Below, piece by piece: positions 8,597 to 17,265 of a stretch of DNA of 64,000 nucleotides. How positions within the stretch are numbered: position 1 is the first letter of the stretch; each line of letters starts with the position of its first letter. The translations under genes were made by a program, and so were the position numbers. This DNA is from Burkholderia cenocepacia (GTDB lineage Bacteria; Pseudomonadota; Gammaproteobacteria; Burkholderiales; Burkholderiaceae), in contig NZ_UAQZ01000001.1 in the NCBI RefSeq assembly GCF_900446215.1, forward strand, positions 62,001-126,000. Direction: 5' to 3'. Below the pieces are notes generated by a model. That model ran no database searches. It was not told the origin of the DNA and saw nothing but the letters and a program-made list of their open reading frames with translations.

Positions 8597-9172
8597 ATGA
8601 CCCTGGCGACCGCCCCCACCATCCTGATCGTGCCCGGCTTGCGCGATCACGTCGAAGACCATTGGCAGACGCATCTCGAACGACGTCTGCCGAACGCACG
8701 CTCCGTCGCGCCGCTCGACGCCGACAAGCTGAGCCGCGCCGCGCGTGTCGCGGCACTCGATGCGGCGCTGGCCGCGATCGACGGGCCGGTGATGCTGGTC
8801 GCACACAGCGCGGGCGTGATGATCGTCGTGCACTGGGCGCGGCAGGCCACTCGCGCGATTCACGGGGCGCTGCTCGCGGCGCCGGCCGATCTCGATACGC
8901 CGATGCCCGCAGGCTATCCGACGCCCGGCGCGCTCGCCGCGCACGGCTGGACCCCGGTGCCGACCGGGCCGCTGCCGTTTCCGAGCATCGTCGCCGCGAG
9001 CCGCAACGATCCGCTCGCGCGCTTCGAACGCGTCGAGACGCTGGCGGCCGGGTGGGGCAGCCGGCTCGTCGATCTCGGCGAGGTCGGGCACCTGAACCCG
9101 GCATCCGGCTACGGCGAGTGGCACGATGCGGAGCGGTGGATCGGGGAAGTGGCGACGCTTCGCGCGGCCTGA
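8597..9172 (+). CDS. RBBP9/YdeN-family serine hydrolase
   Basis: The 191-aa single-domain alpha/beta hydrolase has PTILIVPGLRDHVEDHWQ at the N-terminus, the nucleophile elbow AHSAG (Ser71) and a C-terminal catalytic His in EVGHLNPASGYGEW. The combination and length match the RBBP9/YdeN family, whose physiological substrates are mostly unknown. It lies 31 bp after the MFS gene with GGAGG before the ATG, so it is probably the last gene of the operon. Confidence 0.88.
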   Translation: MTLATAPTILIVPGLRDHVEDHWQTHLERRLPNARSVAPLDADKLSRAARVAALDAALAAIDGPVMLVAHSAGVMIVVHWARQATRAIHGALLAAPADLDTPMPAGYPTPGALAAHGWTPVPTGPLPFPSIVAASRNDPLARFERVETLAAGWGSRLVDLGEVGHLNPASGYGEWHDAERWIGEVATLRAA

Positions 9173-9482
9173 CGGAAGATCCATCCGCCGTGCGCCGGCC
9201 CGACCGGGGCGGCGCGCGCCTGCCGGGGGCCGCCCTGGGCGCCATGCGACCCGACGCGATACCGTTTCGCCATGCGCTGAGATACGACGTCTTAACACGC
9301 CGCACCACGCGACCCCACGATCCCCGGCAAGCCGGTCGCCACACAATTCCTTAACAAACGGAAGGTTTTTGTCAGGGAAAGTCCCGCCCCGCAATCCGTG
9401 GTTTTTTGTTGACCGACATCGTATAACGCCGTCATGATTTCCTGACAAGAAAGGTCCCATCCACCGACCGAAGTGAGGAGAC
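9173..9482 (+). promoter_or_regulatory. 310-bp promoter region of the ABC importer
   Basis: This gene-free stretch is AT-richer between 9340 and 9445. Two related inverted-repeat elements lie at about 9368-9381 (TTTTGTCAGGGAAA) and 9438-9454 (see the separate entry). The importer start follows GAGGAGAC. No clean sigma-70 -35/-10 pair with standard spacing was found. Confidence 0.5.
9438..9454. promoter_or_regulatory. TTTC-CTGACAA-GAAAGG inverted repeat (operator candidate)
   Basis: TTTC-N7-GAAA lies 29 nt before the solute-binding protein start. The internal TTC-N7-GAA fits the LysR T-N11-A rule. The same geometry recurs at 15886, 15950 and 22777. Confidence 0.45.
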
Positions 9483-10649
9483 ATGAACACCACCCCGATC
9501 GCTCGCCGTGTCCGCCGGATCGCACTCGCCCTGGGCTTCACGCTGTCGGCCGCCGCGGCCGTGGCGGCCCCCGTATCGCTGAACATCGTCGACGTGGCCG
9601 GCAACCTACAGCTCACGCAGAAGGCCATCGAGGCGTTCAAGGAGAAGAACCCGACCCTCGTGTCGAACGTCACGTTCACGAATGCGCCCGCGCCGCAGTT
9701 GCCGGGCAAGATCAAGGCGATGCAGGCGGCGGGGCGCTCCGACATCGACCTCGTGCTGACGGGCACCGACGCGCTGGCCGCCGGCATCGAGCAGAACCTG
9801 TGGCAAAAGCTCCTGCCCGACAACGCGGGGGCGCTCCCCGGCGTGCTCGACAAGTACGCGCCGGGCCCGCGCAAGATGCAGGATCTCGCGCAGGGCTACG
9901 GCCTCGAAGTCACCTACATGCCGGCCGGCCCGCTGCTCGAATACAACCCGGCGAAGGTCAGCGACCCGCCGAAGACGCCCGACCAGTTGCTCGCGTGGTG
10001 CAAGGCGCACCCGAACAAGCTGATCTATGCGCGCCCGGCGAATTCGGGCCCCGGCCGCACGTTCCTGATGGGGCTGCCGTACGTGCTCGGCGACAAGAAT
10101 CCGCAAGACCCGATCAACGGCTGGGACAAGACCTGGGCGTTCCTGAAACAGTTGAACGATTGCGTGCCGTATTACCCGGGCGGCACGTCGGCGGTGATGA
10201 AGGAGCTCGGCGAAGGCACGCGCGACATGACCGTGACCGTCACCGGCTGGGACCTCAACCCGCGCGCGCTCGGCATCGTGCCGGCCGAATTCAAGATCCA
10301 GGCGTTCGACAACATGACGTGGGTAAACGACGCGCACTACATGGTGATCCCGAAGGGGGTGCCGAAGGAAAAACTGGACGTGCTGTTCAAGCTGATGAAC
10401 TTCCTGCTCGAACCGGCGCAGCAGGCGATGACCTACGACGACGGCTACTTCTATCCGGGCCCGGCGGTGAAGGGCGTGACGCTCGAAATGGCGCCCGCCC
10501 ACAGCCAGGAAGTGATCAGGAAATTCGGCCGCCCCGAATACGCGAAGCTGCTCGCCGACCGTCCGCACGTGCAGCCGCTCAACGCGCAGGCGATGGTCGC
10601 CGCGTTCCAGAAATGGGATCGCGAGATCGGGTCGCAAAAATCGAAATGA
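9483..10649 (+). CDS. ABC transporter periplasmic solute-binding protein
   Basis: The 388-aa protein has a Sec signal peptide (TLSAAAAVAA, cleavage near residue 29) and then a PotD/SBP-type fold: LNIVDVAGNLQLTQKAIEAF, a mid-protein hinge with YMPAGPLLEYNP, and a C-terminal LMNFLLEPAQQAMTYDDGYF. It captures a small solute in the periplasm for the permeases encoded downstream. The family covers polyamines, iron and phosphonates, and the ligand is not evident here. ATG 9483 follows GAGGAGAC. It starts a four-gene operon and is preceded by a TTTC-N7-GAAA element. Confidence 0.9.
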   Translation: MNTTPIARRVRRIALALGFTLSAAAAVAAPVSLNIVDVAGNLQLTQKAIEAFKEKNPTLVSNVTFTNAPAPQLPGKIKAMQAAGRSDIDLVLTGTDALAAGIEQNLWQKLLPDNAGALPGVLDKYAPGPRKMQDLAQGYGLEVTYMPAGPLLEYNPAKVSDPPKTPDQLLAWCKAHPNKLIYARPANSGPGRTFLMGLPYVLGDKNPQDPINGWDKTWAFLKQLNDCVPYYPGGTSAVMKELGEGTRDMTVTVTGWDLNPRALGIVPAEFKIQAFDNMTWVNDAHYMVIPKGVPKEKLDVLFKLMNFLLEPAQQAMTYDDGYFYPGPAVKGVTLEMAPAHSQEVIRKFGRPEYAKLLADRPHVQPLNAQAMVAAFQKWDREIGSQKSK

Positions 10650-10698
10650 CGCCTGAACCGGCGGGCGCCGCGGCGCCCGCGTCGATGGAGTTCGCGCA

Positions 10699-11778
10699 AT
10701 GAAGCACAGTTTCGAACGGTTGCGGCTCGACGGTGTATGCCGCAGTTTCACCAATACGGAAGGCGCGCAGGTCGCCGCGCTGAACGGGCTCGACCTCGAG
10801 ATCCGGCGCGGCGAGTTCATCGCGCTGCTCGGCCCGTCGGGCTGCGGCAAATCAACCGCGCTGAACTGCATCGCCGGGCTGCAGCCGCTCACGCGCGGCG
10901 GCATCTGGCTCGACGACGTGCGCATCGACGTGCTGCCGCCCGAGCGGCGTGGTTTCGGGATGGTGTTCCAGAACTACGCGTTGTTTCCGCACATGTCGGT
11001 GCTCGACAACGTCGGCTTCGGCCTCAAGATGCGCGGCGTGCCGAAACAGGAAACGCGGCGGCGCGCGCAGCAGGCGCTCGAACTCGTGCAACTCGTCGGC
11101 CACGAGGGCAAGCTGCCCGGGCAATTGTCGGGCGGGCAGCAGCAGCGTGTCGCGATCGCGCGTGCGATCGTGATCGAGCCGCCGCTCGTGCTGATGGACG
11201 AGCCGCTGTCGAACCTCGACACGAAGCTGCGCATCGAGATGCGCGCGGAGATCCGCCGCATCCACACGCAGCTCGAACGCGCGACGATCTACGTGACGCA
11301 CGACCAGGACGAGGCGCTGTCGATGGCCGACCGCATCGTCGTGATGAAGGAGGGCGTCGTGCAGCAGGTCGCGTCGCCGAAGGACGTCTACACGCGCCCG
11401 CACAACCTGCATGTCGCGCGCTTCATGGGCTATCGCAACGTGCTGCCGTTTACGCTCGCAGGAATGGCTGGCGAGTACGTGAACGTCACGTCGGGCGGCG
11501 TGCGCCTCACCGGTGTGCCGATGGCCGGCTTCGACGCGAAGGAGGTCGTGGTCGCGCTGCGTCCGGACGACATCGAGCGCGCGGAAGCCGTTGCCGACAA
11601 CGCGTTCGACGCGACCGTCGAGACGGTCGAATACGGCGGCCGCGACTCGCTGATCCGCGCGATCACGCCGTTCGGTGCGGTCTGGGCCCGTATGGCCGGC
11701 GAGTTCACGGAAGGTGAACCGCTGCGGCTGCGCGTCGCGCCGGCGCGCACGCTGGTCTATGCGGGAGACGTCCGATGA
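10699..11778 (+). CDS. ABC transporter ATP-binding protein (polyamine/Fe type)
   Basis: The 359-aa ATPase has Walker A GPSGCGKST at residues 45-53, Q-loop FQNYALFPHMSVLDNVGF, signature LSGGQQQRVAIARA (about 145) and the His-loop YVTHDQDEAL. A C-terminal TOBE-like domain starts near residue 250. This matches the PotA/FbpC/MalK-like group. It lies 49 bp after the binding-protein gene and 49 bp before the first permease gene, so it is the operon's energy-coupling subunit. Confidence 0.93.
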   Translation: MKHSFERLRLDGVCRSFTNTEGAQVAALNGLDLEIRRGEFIALLGPSGCGKSTALNCIAGLQPLTRGGIWLDDVRIDVLPPERRGFGMVFQNYALFPHMSVLDNVGFGLKMRGVPKQETRRRAQQALELVQLVGHEGKLPGQLSGGQQQRVAIARAIVIEPPLVLMDEPLSNLDTKLRIEMRAEIRRIHTQLERATIYVTHDQDEALSMADRIVVMKEGVVQQVASPKDVYTRPHNLHVARFMGYRNVLPFTLAGMAGEYVNVTSGGVRLTGVPMAGFDAKEVVVALRPDDIERAEAVADNAFDATVETVEYGGRDSLIRAITPFGAVWARMAGEFTEGEPLRLRVAPARTLVYAGDVR

Positions 11779-11827
11779 CCGGATTGCGCCAACCGGCATG
11801 CGCGGCGACGTCGCGCCCGGAGGCCGC

Positions 11828-12709
11828 ATGAGCACGCTCGCGACCGGCGGCGCGCCGCGCGACGCGAAAGCCTGGCTCGTCACGCCGGCGCTCGCGTTCA
11901 TCGCCGCGCTGTTCATCTATCCGTTCGCGTACGGCCTCGTGCTGTCGTTCCAGCCGACGAACGCGACGAACGGCGGCGGCGCGCTCGCGAACTACGTGCA
12001 GTTCTTCACCGACACCGCGATGTGGCCGACCGTGCTCGTCACGCTGAAGCTCGCGGTGCCGGCGACGCTGCTCAACGTCGGCATCGCGGTGCCCGTCGCG
12101 TTCGCGCTGCGCCGCAATTCGCCGTACCAGAAATTCGTCACGACGCTGCTCGTGATTCCCGTCACGCTCGGCACGGTGCTCGTCGCGGACGGGATGCTCA
12201 CGTATTTCGGGCCGAACGGCTGGTTCCCGCAGGCGCTGCAGGGGCTGCACCTGTACACCGACGAAGTGCGCCTCACGCACAACTACTGGGGCGTGCTGCT
12301 GTCGCTGATCGTGTCGGGTTTTCCGTTCGCGTTCCTGCTGATGCTGTCGTACATCAGCGGCATCGACCCGACGCTCGCGCGCGCGGCCGCGACGCTCGGC
12401 GCGAACCCGTGGCAGCAGTTCCGGCAGATCTACCTGCCGCTGCTCGTGCCGGGGCTCACGATGGCCGCGTGCCTGTCGTTCGTGCAGGCGTTCTCGGTGT
12501 TTCCGTCGGCCGTGCTGCTCGGCGCGCCCGCCGGGCCGACCCGCGTGATCTCGATCGCGGCCGCCGAAGCCGCGTTCGAAAGCTACGACTATTCGCTCGC
12601 GTCGGCGATCGCGATCGTGATGGGTTTCGTGCAGTTGCTGGTGGTCGCGTCGATGCTCGGCGCGCGCCGCTTCTTCTATACGGGCGCGGTGACGGGAGGC
12701 AAGGGCTGA
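11828..12709 (+). CDS. ABC transporter permease (PotB type)
   Basis: The 293-aa protein has about six hydrophobic segments. The EAA-like loop before the last segments reads RAAATLGANPWQQFRQIYLP, which contacts the ATPase. The first segment begins at WLVTPALAFIAALFIYPFAYG. CCCGGAGGCCGC directly upstream sets ATG 11828 as the start; an in-frame ATG 30 nt upstream is less well placed. Its stop overlaps the next start (TGATG), implying translational coupling. Confidence 0.9.
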   Translation: MSTLATGGAPRDAKAWLVTPALAFIAALFIYPFAYGLVLSFQPTNATNGGGALANYVQFFTDTAMWPTVLVTLKLAVPATLLNVGIAVPVAFALRRNSPYQKFVTTLLVIPVTLGTVLVADGMLTYFGPNGWFPQALQGLHLYTDEVRLTHNYWGVLLSLIVSGFPFAFLLMLSYISGIDPTLARAAATLGANPWQQFRQIYLPLLVPGLTMAACLSFVQAFSVFPSAVLLGAPAGPTRVISIAAAEAAFESYDYSLASAIAIVMGFVQLLVVASMLGARRFFYTGAVTGGKG

Positions 12710-13632
12710 TGGCGACCGACAATCATGCCGCTCGCACGTGGCCGCCGAAACACGATGCGCCCGACGCGCGGCCCGTCGACACCGGAAAACCGCAGCGGAT
12801 GAACAACCACCTCGCCGGCCGCGCATGGAAGGCGCTCGTCTGGGGGCTGATGGCGTTCTTCCTGCTGAACGTGATGCTGCTGATCGCGACCGTCGCGGTG
12901 AACTCGGTCGCGACGCGCTGGTTCGGCACGCCGTTGCCGCAGGGCTTCACGCTGCGCTGGTATGCGAAGGCGTGGGAAGACTTCCAGCTCGCGAGCGTGC
13001 TGTGGGTGACCGTCGAGGTCGTCGGCGCGGTCGTGCTGCTGTCGATCGCGCTCGGCGTGCCGGCCGCGTATGCGCTCGCGCGCGTGCAGTTCCGCGGCAA
13101 GCGCTTCGCGCTGCTGGTGTTCCTGCTGCCGCTGATGGTGCCGCCCGTCACGTACGGGATTCCGATGGCGACCGTGATGTACAAGATCGGACTCGCGGGC
13201 ACGCTGCCGGGCGTGATCCTCGCGAACCTGGTGCCGGCGCTGCCGTTCGTGATCCTCGTGATGACGCCGTTCATCGAGCAGATCGATCCGAACCTCGAAG
13301 CCGCCGCGCGCATCTTCGGCGCGAACACGTGGCGCTATTTCCGCTACGTGCTGCTGCCACTGCTGGTGCCCGGCATGCTCGCGGCCGGGCTGCTCGTGCT
13401 GGTGCGCACGATCGGGATGTTCGAGCTGACGTTCTTCACCGCGGGCCCGAGCACGCAGACGCTCGTCGTCGCGCTGTATTACGCGGTGTTCTCGACCGGC
13501 GTGCGCGCGCCGCAGTCGATCGACGCGATGGCGATGATCTACATGGCCATCACGCTCGTATGGGTCGTGATCGCGCTGCAGTTCGTCAGCCCGACGCAAC
13601 TCGTGAGCCGCGTGAAGCAGGAGCGGCAGTAG
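12709..13632 (+). CDS. ABC transporter permease (PotC type)
   Basis: The 307-aa protein carries a 30-residue polar N-terminal tail and then six or so transmembrane segments. Its EAA loop is EAAARIFGANTWRYFRYVLLP. The start overlaps the upstream stop by one base and has GGGAGGCAAGG before it. A second ATG at 12799 (MNNHLAG) would remove the tail and cannot be excluded. It completes a full importer of SBP, ATPase and two permeases. Confidence 0.9.
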   Translation: MATDNHAARTWPPKHDAPDARPVDTGKPQRMNNHLAGRAWKALVWGLMAFFLLNVMLLIATVAVNSVATRWFGTPLPQGFTLRWYAKAWEDFQLASVLWVTVEVVGAVVLLSIALGVPAAYALARVQFRGKRFALLVFLLPLMVPPVTYGIPMATVMYKIGLAGTLPGVILANLVPALPFVILVMTPFIEQIDPNLEAAARIFGANTWRYFRYVLLPLLVPGMLAAGLLVLVRTIGMFELTFFTAGPSTQTLVVALYYAVFSTGVRAPQSIDAMAMIYMAITLVWVVIALQFVSPTQLVSRVKQERQ

Positions 13633-13753
13633 GCGAGGGCGTCGCACGATCGCGCCGGGCCGCCGGGCAGCGTGCAATTGGTTACAAATGGATACCGCGC
13701 ACGACCCGGGGACGTTGCAGACTACGCGGCGTTCACCCGATCGACGGATATCC

Positions 13754-14197
13754 ATGAAGTTTCATACGCTGCTGACACTCGCCGGCGCCTCGACGCTGCT
13801 GGCCGCCTGTAACCTGCTTCACGACGGCCCCGGATCGAGCGACGTCGACGCCGCCGTGCGCCGCGCGCTCGAAGCGGAAAACCACGGCGGCCTGAACGCG
13901 CTGTTCGGCCAGCCGCTGCCCGTATCGGCCGACGTCGTGTCGGCGAAACCCGACGGCGACTGCAAGAAGCTCGGCGATCGCACGTATTCGTGCGACGTCG
14001 TGGTCACGTGGCGCAACGCCGATTACTCGCCGTCGCGCGCGAACCTGACCTTCGTGAAGGCGGCCGACGGTTCGTGGCAGACGTCGGGCGTCGACGCGGC
14101 GCTCGTGACGGGTACCGCGAAGTCGCTGATCGACCATATCGGCAAGGCGTGGCCCGGCAACGCGGCGAGCGGTGCGTCGGCGTCGGCGTCGGAGTGA
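13754..14197 (+). CDS. Small lipoprotein of unknown function
   Basis: The 147-aa protein begins with a lipoprotein signal peptide whose lipobox LAAC places the lipidated Cys at residue 19. The mature part has two further Cys (DCKKLGDRTYSCDVVVTW) that could form a disulfide, and an Ala/Ser-rich tail (AASGASASASE). I do not recognise a family. It stands alone between the ABC operon and a small membrane protein gene. Confidence 0.75.
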   Translation: MKFHTLLTLAGASTLLAACNLLHDGPGSSDVDAAVRRALEAENHGGLNALFGQPLPVSADVVSAKPDGDCKKLGDRTYSCDVVVTWRNADYSPSRANLTFVKAADGSWQTSGVDAALVTGTAKSLIDHIGKAWPGNAASGASASASE

Positions 14198-14357
14198 CGT
14201 GACGCAGCGGGCCGGTAACGCGTCGGCGGCAAGCCGCTTTCTCGTCCTCGAGCCAGCCCGCCTCGGCCTTGCCGGCCGCCCCGGCCGCATGTCCTGAAAA
14301 AAGGGCGCAATCTTCGGTTCCATCTCGTTTGAACGCATCCTCGGTATGCGGGCAGGG

Positions 14358-14389
14358 TTATAGGGAAAACCCTTATCTCAAGGTATAAT
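14358..14389 (+). promoter_or_regulatory. Promoter with palindrome for the small membrane protein gene
   Basis: A consensus -10 box TATAAT (14384-14389) lies 26 bp before the ATG. The near-palindrome TTATAGGGAAAACCCTTAT (14358-14376) covers the place where the -35 element should be, which suggests a regulator binds there. Confidence 0.5.
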
Positions 14390-14415
14390 TACGGGCTGAG
14401 AGAAAGGTCCACACC

Positions 14416-14628
14416 ATGCCTGAACGTTTCCAAACCCTTGAAAAATTTGTGTTTTCCCTCGTCGTGATGTCCGCCGTCGTGTGCTCGGCCTTCCTTGCGT
14501 ACGAGCGTCACCCCGAGATCAAGATCGCGCTGCACGAAGGCGAAGCGCTGATGCGCGAGAGCGCGAAGTACTCGGTCATCTGCTCGCCGTCCAAGGTCGA
14601 TCCTTGCGTCGAGATGTCCGCTTACTGA
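14416..14628 (+). CDS. Small membrane protein, 70 aa
   Basis: The protein has one hydrophobic segment (FVFSLVVMSAVVCSAFLAYE, about residues 12-30) and then a polar tail with two Cys (CSPSKVDPC). I do not recognise a family. Support comes from the TATAAT promoter 26 bp upstream, GAGAGAAAGG as ribosome-binding site and coding-like base use. A downstream hairpin at 14784 could end the transcript. Confidence 0.6.
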   Translation: MPERFQTLEKFVFSLVVMSAVVCSAFLAYERHPEIKIALHEGEALMRESAKYSVICSPSKVDPCVEMSAY

Positions 14629-14783
14629 GCGTGCTTTCCGCTTTTCGGACCTGCGCGACATCACTGCCGGTCTGAATACCCTGAAGTCGTCTCGTCACGT
14701 ATTCGGAAACCCGCAGCAAGACAGCGCGAATGCACGAACCCGTTACGTGCCGGGTCGCTGGCGTAAGCAGCCCCGCATCCTGT

Positions 14784-14823
14784 CGGCCCCGCTTCGAGCA
14801 ATCGAGCGGGGCCGTTCCGTTTG
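14784..14823 (+). terminator. GC-rich hairpin with T-rich tail
   Basis: GGCCCCGCTTCGA and TCGAGCGGGGCC form a 12-bp stem with one bulge, followed by GTTCCGTTTGT. It lies between the plus-strand small gene and the convergent dehydrogenase gene. Confidence 0.6.
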
Positions 14824-14829
14824 TACGTG

Positions 14830-15795
14830 TCACACGACGTGCCGCGGCTCGCCGTCGGCGAACGCGGCGACGTTGTCGACCAGTTGATCGGCCAGCGCCT
14901 GCATCGCCTCGTCGCTCGCCCACGCGACGTGCGGCGTCAGGATGAACGCCGGATGCGACAGGATCGCGTGAAACGGATGCGCGGCCGGCAGCGGCTCCTG
15001 CGTGACCACGTCGAACCCCGCGCCCGCGATCTGCCCCGACTGCAATGCGTCGACGAGCGCGCTTTCGTCCACGAGCCCGCCGCGCGCGGTATTGATCAGC
15101 AGCGGCCGGCGCGCCATCCGCGCGAATGCGTGCGCGTCGATCAGGTGCCGCGTCGCGGGCGTGAGCGGGCAGTGCAGCGTGATCACGTCGCTGTCGCGCA
15201 GCAGCGTGTCGAGCGGTACATGACCGTCACCCGCTGCGTCGCCGTGCGCCGCGAACAGTACCCGCATGTCGAGCGCACGCGCGATGGCGGCCACCGCGCG
15301 CCCGAGTACGCCGTCGCCGACGATCCCGAGCGTCAACCCGGCCAGGTCGCGAATCGGATGATCGAAGAAGCAGAACTGTCCGCTGTCGAGCCAGCGCCCG
15401 GCGCGCACCGCGTCGCGGTAAGCGACGAGGCTGCGGCGCAGCGCGAAGATCAGCGCGAACGTGTGCTCGGGCACCGTGCGCACCGCATAGCCGCGAATAT
15501 TGCTCACGACGATCCCGCGCGACGCACACGTATCGAGATCGACGATGTCGGTGCCGGTCGCCGCGATCGCGATCATCCGCAACTGCCGCGCGCCGGCGAG
15601 GGCCGTCGCGTCGAGCCGTACCTTGTTGGTCACGACGATGTCCGCGTCGCGGATGCGCGCCGCGACTTCGTGCGCGGCCGTCCGGTCGAACGTCTGCCAT
15701 GCGTGCGGAAACGGAAACGGCTTCAGCACCGTCTGCGGCGACAGCGTCGCGCGGTCGAGGAACACGATCTTCGCGGGAGAGGAAACGGAAAACAT
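14830..15795 (-). CDS. D-2-hydroxyacid dehydrogenase (NAD-dependent)
   Basis: The 321-aa protein has the two-lobed fold of this family. The NAD-binding GIVGDGVLGRAV motif lies mid-protein, followed by NTARGGLVDESALVDAL and the catalytic His in PHVAWASDEAM. It reversibly reduces a 2-keto acid such as hydroxypyruvate or glyoxylate; the exact substrate is open. The frame is open further upstream, but MFSVSSPAKIVFLD is where homology of the family begins. It is divergent from the CoA-transferase operon, with two candidate operators in the shared gap. Confidence 0.88.
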   Translation of the reverse strand: MFSVSSPAKIVFLDRATLSPQTVLKPFPFPHAWQTFDRTAAHEVAARIRDADIVVTNKVRLDATALAGARQLRMIAIAATGTDIVDLDTCASRGIVVSNIRGYAVRTVPEHTFALIFALRRSLVAYRDAVRAGRWLDSGQFCFFDHPIRDLAGLTLGIVGDGVLGRAVAAIARALDMRVLFAAHGDAAGDGHVPLDTLLRDSDVITLHCPLTPATRHLIDAHAFARMARRPLLINTARGGLVDESALVDALQSGQIAGAGFDVVTQEPLPAAHPFHAILSHPAFILTPHVAWASDEAMQALADQLVDNVAAFADGEPRHVV

Positions 15796-15885
15796 GGCGG
15801 GTCTCGCTGGCAAGCGCCGGTGGCGCGGAACGGCATCGATTGTGCCGGCGGCGCGCGCGCCGTCGTTTGACCGTTGCGCGAGCGC

Positions 15886-15904
15886 GCTTTCCCGCAAGGA
15901 AAGG
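15886..15904. promoter_or_regulatory. Operator candidate GCTTTC-CCGCAAG-GAAAGG
   Basis: This inverted repeat with TTTC-N7-GAAA geometry lies in the divergent promoter between the hydroxyacid dehydrogenase and the CoA-transferase genes. A second copy lies 64 bp away, about six helical turns, on the same DNA face. Confidence 0.5.
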
Positions 15905-15949
15905 CTGACGCCTCGCACATGGCCGCCGCCGTGCTCGCGCCAACGCGCA

Positions 15950-15968
15950 CCTTTCCGTTTCGGAAAGG
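15950..15968. promoter_or_regulatory. Operator candidate CCTTTC-CGTTTCG-GAAAGG
   Basis: This is the second and most symmetric copy of the TTTC-N7-GAAA element in the divergent region, 86 bp before the CoA-transferase start. Confidence 0.5.
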
Positions 15969-16053
15969 CTGGTTGACCATCGATCGATTTTCGCCGGGCG
16001 CGAACGCGGTCATGATCGCCGTCATCGACAACACGATTTCATCGGAGACAGTC

Positions 16054-17244
16054 ATGACACGCCCCCTGGACGGCATCCGCGTGCTGGAGCTTGGCCAACT
16101 GATCGCCGGGCCGTTCGCGGGCCGGATGCTCGCCGAATTCGGCGCGGACGTCATCAAGGTCGAGCCGCCCGGCGTCGGCGATCCGCTGCGCAAATGGCGG
16201 CTGCTGCACGACGGCACGTCGGTCTGGTGGGCCGCGCAGTCGCGCAACAAAACCTCGCTCACGCTCGACCTGCGCACGCCCGAAGGGCAGGACGTCGTGC
16301 GCCGCCTCGTCGCCGACACCGACGTGCTGATCGAAAACTTCCGGCCCGGCACGCTCGAGGGCTGGGGGCTCGGCTGGGACGCGCTGTCCGCGATCAACCC
16401 GAGGCTCGTGATGCTGCGCGTGTCGGGCTTCGGGCAAACGGGCCCGTATCGCGACCGCCCCGGCTTCGGCGTGATCGCCGAGGCGATGGGTGGGCTGCGC
16501 CACCTGACCGGCGAACCGGGCCGCACGCCGGTGCGCGTCGGCATCTCGCTCGGCGATTCGCTGTCGGCACTGCACGGCGTGATCGGCGTGCTGCTCGCGT
16601 TGCGCCATCGCGAGCAGCAGGGCGGCAAGGGGCAGGTCGTCGACGTCGCGCTGTACGAATCGGTGTTCAACCTGATGGAAAGCCTGCTGCCCGAATATGC
16701 GGCGTTCGGCGCGGTGCGCGAGCCGGCCGGCAGCAGCCTGCCCGGCATCGCGCCGACCAACGCGTACCGTTGCCGCGATGGCAAGTACGCGCTGATCGCC
16801 GGCAACGGCGACAGCATCTTCCGGCGCCTGATGGAGCTGATCGGCCGCCCCGATCTCGGCCACGATCCGGCGCTCGCGCATAACGACGGACGCGTCGCGC
16901 AGGTCGCGCGCATCGATGCGGCGATCGGCGAGTGGAGCGCCCGCCACGACCTCGACGACGTGCTCGCCGCACTGAACGACGCGCGCATTCCGTCCGGACG
17001 CATCTACGACGTGGCCGACATCGCGGCCGATCCGCACTACCGCGCGCGCGACATGATCGTCGACGCCGCGCTGCCCGACGGCACGCCGGTGCTCGTGCCG
17101 GGCATCGTGCCGAAACTCGACGCGACGCCCGGCCGCATCGAGCGGCCGGCGCCCGCACTCGGCGCGGATACCGACGCGGTACTCGAATCGCTCGGCATCG
17201 ACGCGGCGACGCGCGACGACTGGCGCACGCGCGGCGTGATCTGA
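16054..17244 (+). CDS. Family III CoA transferase (CaiB/BaiF)
   Basis: The 396-aa protein begins with the family signature RPLDGIRVLELGQLIAGPFA and continues with EFGADVIKVEPPGVGDP, ENFRPGTLEGWGLGW and RPGFGVIAEAMGG. The Asp in SLGDSLSAL is positioned like the acyl-CoA-forming aspartate of formyl-CoA transferase. It probably moves CoA from succinyl-CoA or acetyl-CoA to a carboxylic acid. ATG 16054 follows CGGAGACAGTC; the open frame extends upstream without conservation. It is followed 21 bp later by an HMG-CoA lyase gene, which suggests the CoA ester made here is the lyase substrate. Confidence 0.9.
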   Translation: MTRPLDGIRVLELGQLIAGPFAGRMLAEFGADVIKVEPPGVGDPLRKWRLLHDGTSVWWAAQSRNKTSLTLDLRTPEGQDVVRRLVADTDVLIENFRPGTLEGWGLGWDALSAINPRLVMLRVSGFGQTGPYRDRPGFGVIAEAMGGLRHLTGEPGRTPVRVGISLGDSLSALHGVIGVLLALRHREQQGGKGQVVDVALYESVFNLMESLLPEYAAFGAVREPAGSSLPGIAPTNAYRCRDGKYALIAGNGDSIFRRLMELIGRPDLGHDPALAHNDGRVAQVARIDAAIGEWSARHDLDDVLAALNDARIPSGRIYDVADIAADPHYRARDMIVDAALPDGTPVLVPGIVPKLDATPGRIERPAPALGADTDAVLESLGIDAATRDDWRTRGVI

Positions 17245-17265
17245 AACGGCCACCGGAACGAAGAC

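Noticed and set aside
9368-9381. TTTTGTCAGGGAAA as a further copy of the TTTC-N7-GAAA operator
   Set aside because: The spacer is one base short and one arm is imperfect, so I mention it only as a related element.
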